Assembly: GCA_040756415.1 (NCBI GenBank)
Contig: JBFLYZ010000027.1
Coordinates: 1 to 43,626, forward strand
Source: JBFLYZ01 sp040756415
GTDB taxonomy: Bacteria; Bacteroidota; Bacteroidia; JADZBD01
Length of the DNA stretch: 43,626 nucleotides
Direction: 5' to 3'
Shown: in pieces, positions 32,755-39,503 of the stretch
Layout: each line of letters opens with the position of its first letter
How positions within the stretch are numbered: position 1 is the first letter of the stretch
The notes under the pieces: model-generated
Seen by the model: only the letters and a program-made list of their open reading frames with translations
Database searches by the model: none
Told to the model about the DNA's origin: nothing
Made by a program: the position numbers and the translations under genes

Positions 32755-33846
32755 ATGGCAAAGAAAAGTCCTCACACCGTATGGCTGAAGGTGTTCTTTA
32801 TTGTATTTCCGCTGATCTGGCTCATCAACCTGCTGCTCCCTTTCCTGGTGCGGCCCCTGGTGAACAGGGCCCTTTCAAAGCTGGGCGCTTACAGCGGTAA
32901 CCTGCGCAGGCTGCGCATCCGGCTTTTCCAGCCCGCGTTCATCATCCATGATTTTCACATGGAGGAGATCCGGGAAAAACGCACGCGCTTTGTATCCTGC
33001 CGCGAGTTCCGCATGGATTTCGAGTGGCTGGCCCTCTGGAAAAGAACATTCGTGTGCGATGTGCGCCTGAAGGATTGCTCCGTTTACCTGGAAAAAGGAG
33101 AGGAGGACGCTGAGAAAACAACGACAGTAAAGGATAAGGCACCGCAGAACGAGATCGTATTGGAAATGCCCACGCTGGTATTCCCCGCCATCGTCAAAAG
33201 CTTCGAGGTGCTTGGCGGCCGGCTGGATTTTGAAGATACAGCGGCCCAGCCGCAGGTGAAGCTGGAGGTGAGCGAAATTGAAATGCGCGGCACCAACATC
33301 TCTACCGTGCCCTTACGGAGGCTGCCCCCCGCTGAGATCCGCATCAGGGCAACGGCCTATAGCGGGACCATTGACATACAGCTCAAAGCCACCCTGTATG
33401 AAAAGCGCCCCGCCTTCGACATGAACCTGGAGGTTAAAAATATAGATATGCCCCGCCTCAATCCCATGTTCGAAGCTTACGGGAAATTCGATGTAAGCGA
33501 TGGGAGGATGGGATTGTTCGCGGAAGTGGCGGCCAAGGGAGGCCGGTTCAGGGGCTACGTGAAACCCCTTATCCGCGACCTGAAGGTGCTGGGCCGTGAC
33601 GACCGCAGCGAATCGGCCCTGAACCGGATCTGGCAGGGAATGATAGGCACGGTGAAAGAATTGTTCGAGAACCAGAAAAAAGACCAGTTGGCCACCAAAA
33701 TACCCATGCAGGGCACCTTCAATGAACCGAACATCCGCATCTGGCGGGCGGTCATGTACGTGCTGCGCAATGCCTTTGTAGCGGCCCTCAAGCCATCCAT
33801 CGACCACGAGATCGACCTGGGCAGCGCCCGAAATCAGCGCCTGTGA
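32755..33846 (+). CDS. DUF748 (AsmA-like) envelope protein
   Basis: A 363-residue protein. One N-terminal membrane segment (about 9-33, VFFIVFPLIWLINLLLPFLV) anchors it, and the rest is periplasmic and beta-rich. FEVLGGRLDFEDTA and GRFRGYVKPLIRDLKVLG are typical of DUF748, a branch of the AsmA/bridge-like family proposed to move lipids between membranes. Length is about that of short DUF748 members. The start ATG at 32755 is the first in frame. DUF4290 and murA follow closely on the same strand, but DUF4290 has its own promoter box. Confidence 0.82.
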   Translation: MAKKSPHTVWLKVFFIVFPLIWLINLLLPFLVRPLVNRALSKLGAYSGNLRRLRIRLFQPAFIIHDFHMEEIREKRTRFVSCREFRMDFEWLALWKRTFVCDVRLKDCSVYLEKGEEDAEKTTTVKDKAPQNEIVLEMPTLVFPAIVKSFEVLGGRLDFEDTAAQPQVKLEVSEIEMRGTNISTVPLRRLPPAEIRIRATAYSGTIDIQLKATLYEKRPAFDMNLEVKNIDMPRLNPMFEAYGKFDVSDGRMGLFAEVAAKGGRFRGYVKPLIRDLKVLGRDDRSESALNRIWQGMIGTVKELFENQKKDQLATKIPMQGTFNEPNIRIWRAVMYVLRNAFVAALKPSIDHEIDLGSARNQRL

Positions 33847-33887
33847 TCTGTGGCAGGATTTATCAGCCATATTACGATAAAATACAG

Positions 33888-33895
33888 TACTTTTG
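33888..33895 (+). promoter_or_regulatory. -7 box of DUF4290 - murA unit
   Basis: TACTTTTG, exact consensus, lies 8 nt before the ATG at 33904. It falls inside the longer frame that starts at a GTG at 33850, so the ATG is preferred. Confidence 0.6.
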
Positions 33896-33903
33896 AGGCT
33901 ATT

Positions 33904-34572
33904 ATGGAAATGACAATGGAATACAATACCCAGCTCCCCCCGATGATCATATCGGAGTACGGGAGGAACATCCAGAAGATGGTGCAGTACGTTTGCACGA
34001 TCAAGAACCGCGAAGAGCGCAACAGGGCCGCCCAGTCCATCATCGCTGTAATGGGAGCGCTGAACCCTCACCTGCGCGATGTGACCGACTTCAAGCACAA
34101 GCTTTGGGACCACCTTTTTATCATATCCGAGTTCAAGCTCGATGTGGATTCGCCATATCCCAAGCCTTCGCCCGAGCAGTTCAAGACCAAACCCAAGAAG
34201 CTGAATTACCCTTCGCAGGATATCCGGTACAAGCATTACGGCAAAACCATCGAGGCCCTGATCCAGAAAGGCATCGAGATGGAAGAGGGCGACAAGAAGA
34301 ACTATTACATCGAGACCCTGGCCAACCTGATGAAGCGCTCTTACCTGAACTGGAACCGCGACAGCGTGAATGACGAGGTGATACTTCAGCACCTGAAGGA
34401 GCTCAGCAAGGGCAAGCTCAAAGTGCCGGCCGATTTCAAATTCAACCTCACGCAGGACATACTGCAGCGCACCGGCCTCAATCAGCAGAGCCAGCAGAAC
34501 CGCCACCATAAGAAGGACGGCAAGCACCACGGCAAAGGCAAACACCACCGGAACTTCAAGAAACGCTACTAA
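33904..34572 (+). CDS. DUF4290-domain protein
   Basis: A 222-residue cytoplasmic helical protein of a Bacteroidota family. The signature is near the start (YNTQLPPMIISEYGRNIQKM) with later LWDHLFIISEF and YPKPSPEQF. The last ~25 residues are a Lys/His-rich basic tail (NRHHKKDGKHHGKGKHHRNF) that could bind nucleic acid or metal; this is inference. In-frame ATGs at 33904, 33910 and 33916 are possible starts; the family usually starts near the last. murA starts only 2 nt after the stop, so the pair is cotranscribed. Function unknown. Confidence 0.87.
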   Translation: MEMTMEYNTQLPPMIISEYGRNIQKMVQYVCTIKNREERNRAAQSIIAVMGALNPHLRDVTDFKHKLWDHLFIISEFKLDVDSPYPKPSPEQFKTKPKKLNYPSQDIRYKHYGKTIEALIQKGIEMEEGDKKNYYIETLANLMKRSYLNWNRDSVNDEVILQHLKELSKGKLKVPADFKFNLTQDILQRTGLNQQSQQNRHHKKDGKHHGKGKHHRNFKKRY

Positions 34573-34574
34573 CC

Positions 34575-35885
34575 GTGCCGGTATTTGAGATCGAAGGAGG
34601 GAAAAAGCTGAAAGGGGAGCTCATTCCCCAGGGCGCCAAGAACGAAGCGCTACAGGTCATCTCCGCTGTGCTGCTCACCCCCGAAAAAGTAACCATCTCC
34701 AACATCCCCGATATCGTTGACGTCAACAAGCTCATCGACCTGCTGCGCGCGCTGGGCGTGAAAGTGGAAAAGACGGGGCACGAAGAATACACTTTCCAGG
34801 CCGATAACGTTAACGTAGACTACCTGCATTCCGATGATTTCCGCAAAAAAGGCGGGGGCCTGCGCGGCAGCGTCATGATCATAGGGCCGCTGTTGTCGCG
34901 TTTCGGAAAAGGATATATCTCCAAGCCCGGTGGCGATAAGATAGGCAGGCGCAGGCTCGATACCCACTTCATCGGCTTCCAGAACCTGGGCGCCAAATTC
35001 GTATATGACGGCAAAAGCGAATTCTATAAGGTAGAGGCCGACAACCTGAAAGGCTGCTACATGCTGCTTGACGAGGCATCGGTTACCGGCACGGCCAATA
35101 TCATTATGGCGGCCGTGATGGCCAAAGGCACCACCACCATTTACAACGCGGCCTGCGAACCCTACATACAGCAGCTCTGCAAGATGATCAACCGCATGGG
35201 GGGCAGGATATCCGGTATCGGCTCCAACCTGCTGACCATAGAAGGCGTAGATTACCTCAAAGGCACCACGCACCGCCTGCTCCCCGATATGATCGAGGTG
35301 GGAAGCTTCATCGGGCTGGCGGCCATGACGCAGAGCGAGATCACCATCAGGAACGTTTCGTACGAGAACCTGGGCATCATTCCCAAGACCTTCGAGCGGC
35401 TGGGGATAAAAATGGAGCGCAGGGGCGATGATATTTACATACCCGAACAGGACGTTTACGAGATCGACACGTTCATTGACGGCTCCATACTCACCATAGC
35501 CGATGCCATCTGGCCCGGCTTCACCCCCGACCTGCTGAGCATCGTGCTGGTGGTGGCCACGCAGGCCAAGGGCAGCGTGCTGGTCCACCAGAAAATGTTC
35601 GAAAGCCGCCTGTTCTTCGTGGATAAGCTTATCGAAATGGGCGCCCAGATCATTCTCTGCGACCCGCACCGCGCCACCGTGATCGGCATAGGCCGCAAAT
35701 ACAAGCTGCGGGCCATCAGCATGGCATCGCCCGATATACGCGCAGGGGTCTCCCTGCTCATCGCGGCCCTTTCCGCAGAAGGCAAAAGCACCATTTACAA
35801 CATCAACCAGATCGACCGGGGCTACCAGAACATCGATACCCGCCTGAACAAACTTGGCGCGCAAATTGTTAGAAAGAGTTCGTAA
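34575..35885 (+). CDS. murA: UDP-GlcNAc 1-carboxyvinyltransferase, Cys-to-Asp form
   Basis: A 436-residue MurA, transferring enolpyruvate from PEP to UDP-GlcNAc, the first committed step of peptidoglycan synthesis. K22 (GAKNEAL), the catalytic Asp in WPGFTPDLLS and the Arg in DIRAGVSLL are conserved. The loop that normally reads PGGC-x-IG reads PGGDKIG, with D121 (codon 34935-34937) replacing the Cys that fosfomycin alkylates. Such Asp forms occur naturally in Mycobacterium, Chlamydia and Borrelia and are active but fosfomycin-resistant. The start is GTG, 2 nt after DUF4290. murB is 14 kb away in the window. Confidence 0.95.
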   Translation: MPVFEIEGGKKLKGELIPQGAKNEALQVISAVLLTPEKVTISNIPDIVDVNKLIDLLRALGVKVEKTGHEEYTFQADNVNVDYLHSDDFRKKGGGLRGSVMIIGPLLSRFGKGYISKPGGDKIGRRRLDTHFIGFQNLGAKFVYDGKSEFYKVEADNLKGCYMLLDEASVTGTANIIMAAVMAKGTTTIYNAACEPYIQQLCKMINRMGGRISGIGSNLLTIEGVDYLKGTTHRLLPDMIEVGSFIGLAAMTQSEITIRNVSYENLGIIPKTFERLGIKMERRGDDIYIPEQDVYEIDTFIDGSILTIADAIWPGFTPDLLSIVLVVATQAKGSVLVHQKMFESRLFFVDKLIEMGAQIILCDPHRATVIGIGRKYKLRAISMASPDIRAGVSLLIAALSAEGKSTIYNINQIDRGYQNIDTRLNKLGAQIVRKSS

Positions 35886-35890
35886 ATTTG
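35883..35890 (+). promoter_or_regulatory. -7 box of thioredoxin gene overlapping murA stop
   Basis: TAAATTTG, exact consensus, begins with the murA stop codon itself and lies 28 nt before the ATG at 35919. No clear -33 element. Confidence 0.55.
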
Positions 35891-35918
35891 CCTTTCGGCA
35901 CGCTTAAACGCTCACACT

Positions 35919-36473
35919 ATGAAAAAACTCAGCTTTATCCTCGTCATCCTGGCTGCCGTATGCCTGGTATCCGCATTTGCCTTCGATCATGGCAAGGCCG
36001 AAAGCAAAGAGCTGAAACAGCAGGCCGTAGGCATCAACGTAGGCAATATCGCCCCCGACCTGGCCCTGGCCGATACATCCGGCAAGATCATCAAGCTCTC
36101 TTCGCTGAAGGGGAAACTGGTGCTGCTCGATTTCTGGGCGAGCTGGTGCGGGCCCTGCCGCCAGGAAAATCCCAACGTGGTGGCCGCATACAACAAATAC
36201 AAAGATACCGAGTTCAAGAACGGCAAAGGCTTTGTGATCTACAACGTGTCGCTCGACCAGGCCAAGGATAAGTGGATTGCCGCCATCAAGAAGGACGGCC
36301 TGAACTGGCCCTATCACGTCAGCGAGCTCAAAGGCTGGTACGGCAACGCCTCACAGATGTATGGCGTTACCGGCATCCCCGCCAATTTCCTGCTCGATGG
36401 AAAAGGCCAGATACTGGCCAAAAGCCTGCGCGGTGCCGACCTGGCCGCCACGCTCGAGAAATACAAAAAATAA
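35919..36473 (+). CDS. TlpA/ResA-like periplasmic thioredoxin
   Basis: A 184-residue protein with an N-terminal signal or anchor (1-21), then a thioredoxin fold of the AhpC-TSA/TlpA type. The redox motif is WCGPC (76-80) in LLDFWASWCGPCRQE, and the cis-Pro region is GVTGIPANFLLD. It reduces or exchanges disulfides in the periplasm. The insert between the active site and the cis-Pro helix is typical of this group in Bacteroidota. It has its own promoter box. The pyrimidine-repeat intergenic region follows. Confidence 0.92.
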   Translation: MKKLSFILVILAAVCLVSAFAFDHGKAESKELKQQAVGINVGNIAPDLALADTSGKIIKLSSLKGKLVLLDFWASWCGPCRQENPNVVAAYNKYKDTEFKNGKGFVIYNVSLDQAKDKWIAAIKKDGLNWPYHVSELKGWYGNASQMYGVTGIPANFLLDGKGQILAKSLRGADLAATLEKYKK

Positions 36474-36528
36474 CCCCAACCTTAGGGATAAGGCACAAAC
36501 CAAACCCTGGCCCCCTATTTCTCTTCCC

Positions 36529-36567
36529 TTATTTCCTTATTTCCTTATTTCCTTATTTCCTTATTTC
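36529..36567. repeat. 8-bp tandem repeat (TTATTTCC)
   Basis: Four exact copies of TTATTTCC (36529-36560) plus a degenerate fifth, within a wholly pyrimidine-rich stretch from about 36508 to 36600 on the plus strand. It lies between the convergent thioredoxin and beta-propeller genes and runs into the 3' end of the latter. Confidence 0.85.
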
Positions 36568-36583
36568 TTTATTCCCTATTCCC

Positions 36584-37630
36584 CTATTCCCTCATCTCCA
36601 CGATCACAATATACCCTTCCTGCGTGATCAGGCTTTTCTGAATGCCTCCAATGAATTTTTTGCCCGATGGTGAGAAGGAGCCCATGCCCGTCCAGACCGC
36701 TTTTCCCAGGTAGTGCGAATGAGAAGGATAATTGAAGAAGGTGATGCGTCTTTTCGAGCTTCCATCTTCATTCATGATCCACCAATCGGTGCCCTTGTTC
36801 TTATTGTCCTTGTTCGACATCCAGATGATGGACTTCCCATCCGGGGTGTAAAAGGCATGTTCATTATAATCGCCTTCGGTAAGCTGGGTGATCCGGCTGC
36901 CGTCCTCCGCGTCCATAGTAAAGATCTGGGCCTTCCATGCCGAGCCGGTGTTCATGCTGGAGCAGAAAATGATCTTTTTCCCATCCGGTGAAAAGCCGTA
37001 GGCTTCATTAAAGCATTTCTTTCCCGGAAGCAGGTCAACGCTGTTCGATACAAAAGGAATGCTGTCCTTCCCCCACGAAAAATCCGCGATCTTAATGGTC
37101 CAGAAGCCGAAATGGCGCTGGGCGTTCCAGAAGCCGGGGCGTTTAAAGCGGTCGGTCCACACGATCTTTGTTCCATCGGGCGAAAAGCGCGGGGCGATCA
37201 CCCCATGGTCGAAATCGTTGGGAATGTCTACGATCTTGTAACACTTCTTGCCGTCCACGCTCATCACCCAGATATCGCAATAGGCACCAAAGCCGGGCAG
37301 CGCGTTGACCGAGCCGCGGGGATGATCTTTCTTCTCGGCCACAAAAATGATCCACCTGCCCGAGGGATGCCAGGCGGGCAGGCAGATGTGGCGGTTGGGA
37401 AGAAGGGGGTGGTTCTCCGTCAGGTTAACATCGTACTTCCTGTCGGGCGAGGCCAGGTGGATATCGTAATAGCCGTCCTTCCCTTTCATGGAATAGGCCA
37501 CCAGGTTCTCATCCACCGGGCTCCAGGCGCAATCCAGGGCGGAGTCGCGGAAAAACGTAAGGCCCAGGTTTTGCGCTGAGGGGTAGCAGTAGAGCAGTGC
37601 GAGCAATGCCGTGGCCAGGAGCGGTCGCAT
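36584..37630 (-). CDS. Secreted PD40/TolB-like beta-propeller protein
   Basis: A 348-residue protein with a signal peptide (1-19, ending YPSAQ). Several repeats carry the PD40 pattern: LPAWHPSGRWIIFV, PRFSPDGTKIVWTD, YGFSPDGKKIIFCS, YTPDGKSIIWMSN and SFSPSGKKFIG. These form a TolB-like six-bladed propeller in the periplasm or at the surface. No catalytic domain is attached. It follows the small outer-membrane protein gene at 37634 after 3 nt, so the two form an operon. Confidence 0.87.
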   Translation of the reverse strand: MRPLLATALLALLYCYPSAQNLGLTFFRDSALDCAWSPVDENLVAYSMKGKDGYYDIHLASPDRKYDVNLTENHPLLPNRHICLPAWHPSGRWIIFVAEKKDHPRGSVNALPGFGAYCDIWVMSVDGKKCYKIVDIPNDFDHGVIAPRFSPDGTKIVWTDRFKRPGFWNAQRHFGFWTIKIADFSWGKDSIPFVSNSVDLLPGKKCFNEAYGFSPDGKKIIFCSSMNTGSAWKAQIFTMDAEDGSRITQLTEGDYNEHAFYTPDGKSIIWMSNKDNKNKGTDWWIMNEDGSSKRRITFFNYPSHSHYLGKAVWTGMGSFSPSGKKFIGGIQKSLITQEGYIVIVEMRE

Positions 37631-37633
37631 AGG

Positions 37634-38179
37634 TTAGTTGGCTTTTTTTCCACCGGGCGGCTTATCCGTTCCCAGCTCGTTTTTCTTCAGCACTTTCAGG
37701 TCGAAAAGAAAACTGAACGTGATCACGTGGGGGTTCAGCGGCAAAAGGTCCCTGCCCCATAGCGCGAAATTATAGCCGTAGGCCAGGCGGTAGCGTTTCA
37801 GGCCGAAGCCCACCTCGGGCCGCAGGCGAAGGCTGGAAGAGCTTTTATTGATGTAACAGATGGCGGCAGCGCCCAGGCTCAGCCGGGCCCCTCCACCGCT
37901 TAGCCAGAACGAGGCTTTGGGCCCTATGGCGTTCAGGCTGTCGGAAAAGATCATTTCCGCGGCAAGGGCGCAGGCCCTTACATAGTGCAAACCGCCCTGC
38001 CTGGAATAACGCGCGCAGGCCAGGCCCAATTCAGCCCCATGATAGGTAAAATACTGGTAACCGGCATGTAAGGCCAGGGTGGTCTTGCTGGTTTTGTAAT
38101 TTTTACTGGGCTGGCCGCCCTGCCCGTACAGGCCTATGGCCGGAGCCAGAAGGAGAAAACAGATCAGCGCGCTTTTCAT
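37634..38179 (-). CDS. Small predicted outer-membrane protein
   Basis: A 181-residue protein of no family I recognise. Signal peptide 1-19 (ending GLYGQ), then alternating beta-like stretches (TLALHAGYQYFTYHGAELGL, RLSLGAAAICYIN, RYRLAYGYNFALWG) such as small eight-stranded barrels have. A Lys/Gly-rich tail follows the last strand, which is unusual for a barrel. Its stop is 3 nt from the start of the beta-propeller gene, so they are cotranscribed and may function together. Confidence 0.7.
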   Translation of the reverse strand: MKSALICFLLLAPAIGLYGQGGQPSKNYKTSKTTLALHAGYQYFTYHGAELGLACARYSRQGGLHYVRACALAAEMIFSDSLNAIGPKASFWLSGGGARLSLGAAAICYINKSSSSLRLRPEVGFGLKRYRLAYGYNFALWGRDLLPLNPHVITFSFLFDLKVLKKNELGTDKPPGGKKAN

Positions 38180-38249
38180 TACCGGGTGGCTACGTAAAGG
38201 TAGCCAAAATGGTAATAGGAGAAGCTTATTTTTATTACCGGAATGACAA

Positions 38250-38282
38250 TTTGACGTATTATCTTTGGCGGCAATATTTTTG
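38250..38282 (+). promoter_or_regulatory. Promoter of grpE
   Basis: TTTG at 38250-38253, 21 nt, TATTTTTG at 38275-38282: full consensus. The ATG is 10 nt beyond. An alternative box TATCTTTG is at 38260-38267. Confidence 0.75.
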
Positions 38283-38292
38283 AGCCTTTTGC

Positions 38293-38910
38293 ATGCGAAA
38301 ATTCTTTAAAAAAATGGATCAGCCGAAAGAAAAAACCCCTGAGGACGCGGTGAAGCCGGAGGAAACCAGGGAACAGCCCGAGCAAAAGACGGAGACGGAG
38401 GGGCAGAACAAGGCCAAACCGGGCGAGGGAGAGGAGAAAAAAACGGAGGCGGACGGACAAAAACAGATCGCTGAGCTCGAAAGCAAGGTCAGGGAGCTGA
38501 ACGATAAATACCTGCGGCTTTATTCCGAATTTGAGAACTACAGGAAACGTACTGCCAAAGAGCGCATAGAGCTGATCAGGGCGGCCGGTGAGGACGTGTT
38601 CCGCATGGTATTGCCCCTGATCGATGATATGGAACGCGCTATCAGGGCCAATGAAAGCGCTTCTGACCTGAACGCGGTAAAAGAAGGATTCCAGCTCATC
38701 TATAACAAACTTAAAACTACCTTTACTTCCAGGGGCCTGGAAGAGATGAAAACCCTGGGCGAAGACTTCAACCCCGACCTGCATGAGGCCATTACCAACG
38801 CACCGGCTCCCGAAGAGGCCATGAAAGGCAAGGTGATCGAAGTGGTCGAGAAAGGATATATGCTTAATGGAAAAGTGATCAGGTTTGCTAAGGTTATTGT
38901 GGGGAGTTAG
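38293..38910 (+). CDS. grpE: Nucleotide exchange factor GrpE
   Basis: A 205-residue GrpE, the nucleotide exchange factor of DnaK. An acidic/basic disordered N-terminus (1-~60) is followed by a long coiled coil (LESKVRELNDKYLRLYSEFE, NYRKRTAKERIEL) and the C-terminal beta domain (GKVIEVVEKGYMLNGKVIRF). The length is usual. dnaJ follows, as in many Bacteroidota, but here the two are separated by an inserted four-helix-bundle gene with repeat arrays. The first repeat unit begins 2 nt after the grpE stop codon. Confidence 0.96.
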   Translation: MRKFFKKMDQPKEKTPEDAVKPEETREQPEQKTETEGQNKAKPGEGEEKKTEADGQKQIAELESKVRELNDKYLRLYSEFENYRKRTAKERIELIRAAGEDVFRMVLPLIDDMERAIRANESASDLNAVKEGFQLIYNKLKTTFTSRGLEEMKTLGEDFNPDLHEAITNAPAPEEAMKGKVIEVVEKGYMLNGKVIRFAKVIVGS

Positions 38911-38912
38911 GG

Positions 38913-39040
38913 GATTGAAGATTGAAGATTGAAGATTGAAGATTACAGATTACAGATTACAGATTACAGATTACAGATTATTGAATTGAAGATTGAAGAT
39001 TGCAGATTACAGATTATTGGATTACAGATTATAGATTGGC
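38913..39040 (+). repeat. Left heptad array (GATTGAA/GATTACA)
   Basis: Four exact GATTGAA units (38913-38940), five exact GATTACA units (38941-38975), then less regular units (GATTGAA, GATTGCA, GATTACA, GATTATTG, GATTACA, GATTATA, GATTGGC) to 39040. The period is 7 bp except at two points. Confidence 0.95.
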
Positions 39041-39046
39041 ATTACA

Positions 39047-39439
39047 ATGGGGAAAATAAAACAGTTTGAGGACCTGGATATCTGGAAGGAGGCAACCGCC
39101 ATCGCTATTGAAATATATGCTGTAAGCGAACAAGGAAAGCTAAAGAATGATTGGGGATTGAAGGACCAGTTACGCAGAGCTGCCATGTCGATCTCTGATA
39201 ATATTGCTGAAGGATTTGAATACGACAACAATAAGGACTTTATTAAGTTTCTTCGCTACGCCAAAGGCTCTTCGGGCGAATTGAGGAACAAATTGTATGT
39301 GCTGTACAGGATAGAATATATACATGAGGAACTTTATCATGAATTCCATACCAAGCTCATCTCTCTTTCACGTAAAATAGCCGGATTCATTAAGTATCTC
39401 AAGGAGTATGAAAAAAGCAGGATCTCACAATTACACTAA
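39047..39439 (+). CDS. Four-helix-bundle protein, 23S rRNA intervening-sequence family
   Basis: A 130-residue helical protein of the family first found as the ORF in 23S rRNA intervening sequences (S23), to which the Avd accessory protein of diversity-generating retroelements is also related. Family motifs: FEDLDIWKEA near the start, QLRRAAMSISDNIAEGFEYD in the middle, and RYAKGSSGELRNKLYVLYRI. Avd-like members bind nucleic acid as pentamers; the role of this one is unknown. Its stop codon overlaps the first unit of the right array. No promoter is evident, so it is probably read with grpE. It is more AT-rich than grpE and dnaJ, a sign of separate origin. Confidence 0.92.
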   Translation: MGKIKQFEDLDIWKEATAIAIEIYAVSEQGKLKNDWGLKDQLRRAAMSISDNIAEGFEYDNNKDFIKFLRYAKGSSGELRNKLYVLYRIEYIHEELYHEFHTKLISLSRKIAGFIKYLKEYEKSRISQLH

Positions 39440-39497
39440 TCTGCAATCGGCAATCTGTAATTTGCAATCTGCAACTTGCAATCTGTAATTTGTAATC
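39438..39497 (-). repeat. Right heptad array, inverted (AATYTGY)
   Basis: Eight 7-bp units plus half a unit (AATCTGC, AATCGGC, AATCTGT, AATTTGC, AATCTGC, AACTTGC, AATCTGT, AATTTGT, AATC). The complement is GATTACA/GATTGCA-type, the same family as the left array. It ends 6 nt before the dnaJ ATG, so it may also hide the dnaJ ribosome-binding region when paired. Confidence 0.93.
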
Positions 39498-39503
39498 AAA
39501 GCC

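Larger units (their letters stand above)
38913..39497. mobile_element. IVS-like element: S23-family gene between inverted heptad arrays
   Basis: Left array 38913-39040 and right array 39438-39497 are built from the same ~7-bp unit in opposite orientation and enclose the gene at 39047-39439. Transcribed with grpE and dnaJ, the arms would pair into an imperfect stem of about 60 bp with the gene in the loop. This is how intervening sequences of 23S rRNA are built. The boundaries sit 2 nt after the grpE stop and 6 nt before the dnaJ start. The mobile nature is inferred; no transposase is present. Confidence 0.6.

Noticed and set aside
37355..37382. Inverted repeat CCTGCCCG / CGGGCAGG resembling the palindrome in pcrA
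   Set aside because: It lies in a conserved beta-propeller motif (LPAWHPSGRW) with no flanking direct repeat and is explained by the coding sequence.
38913..39040. CRISPR array
   Set aside because: Units are 7 bp and directly abutting with no spacers, and no cas gene is present.
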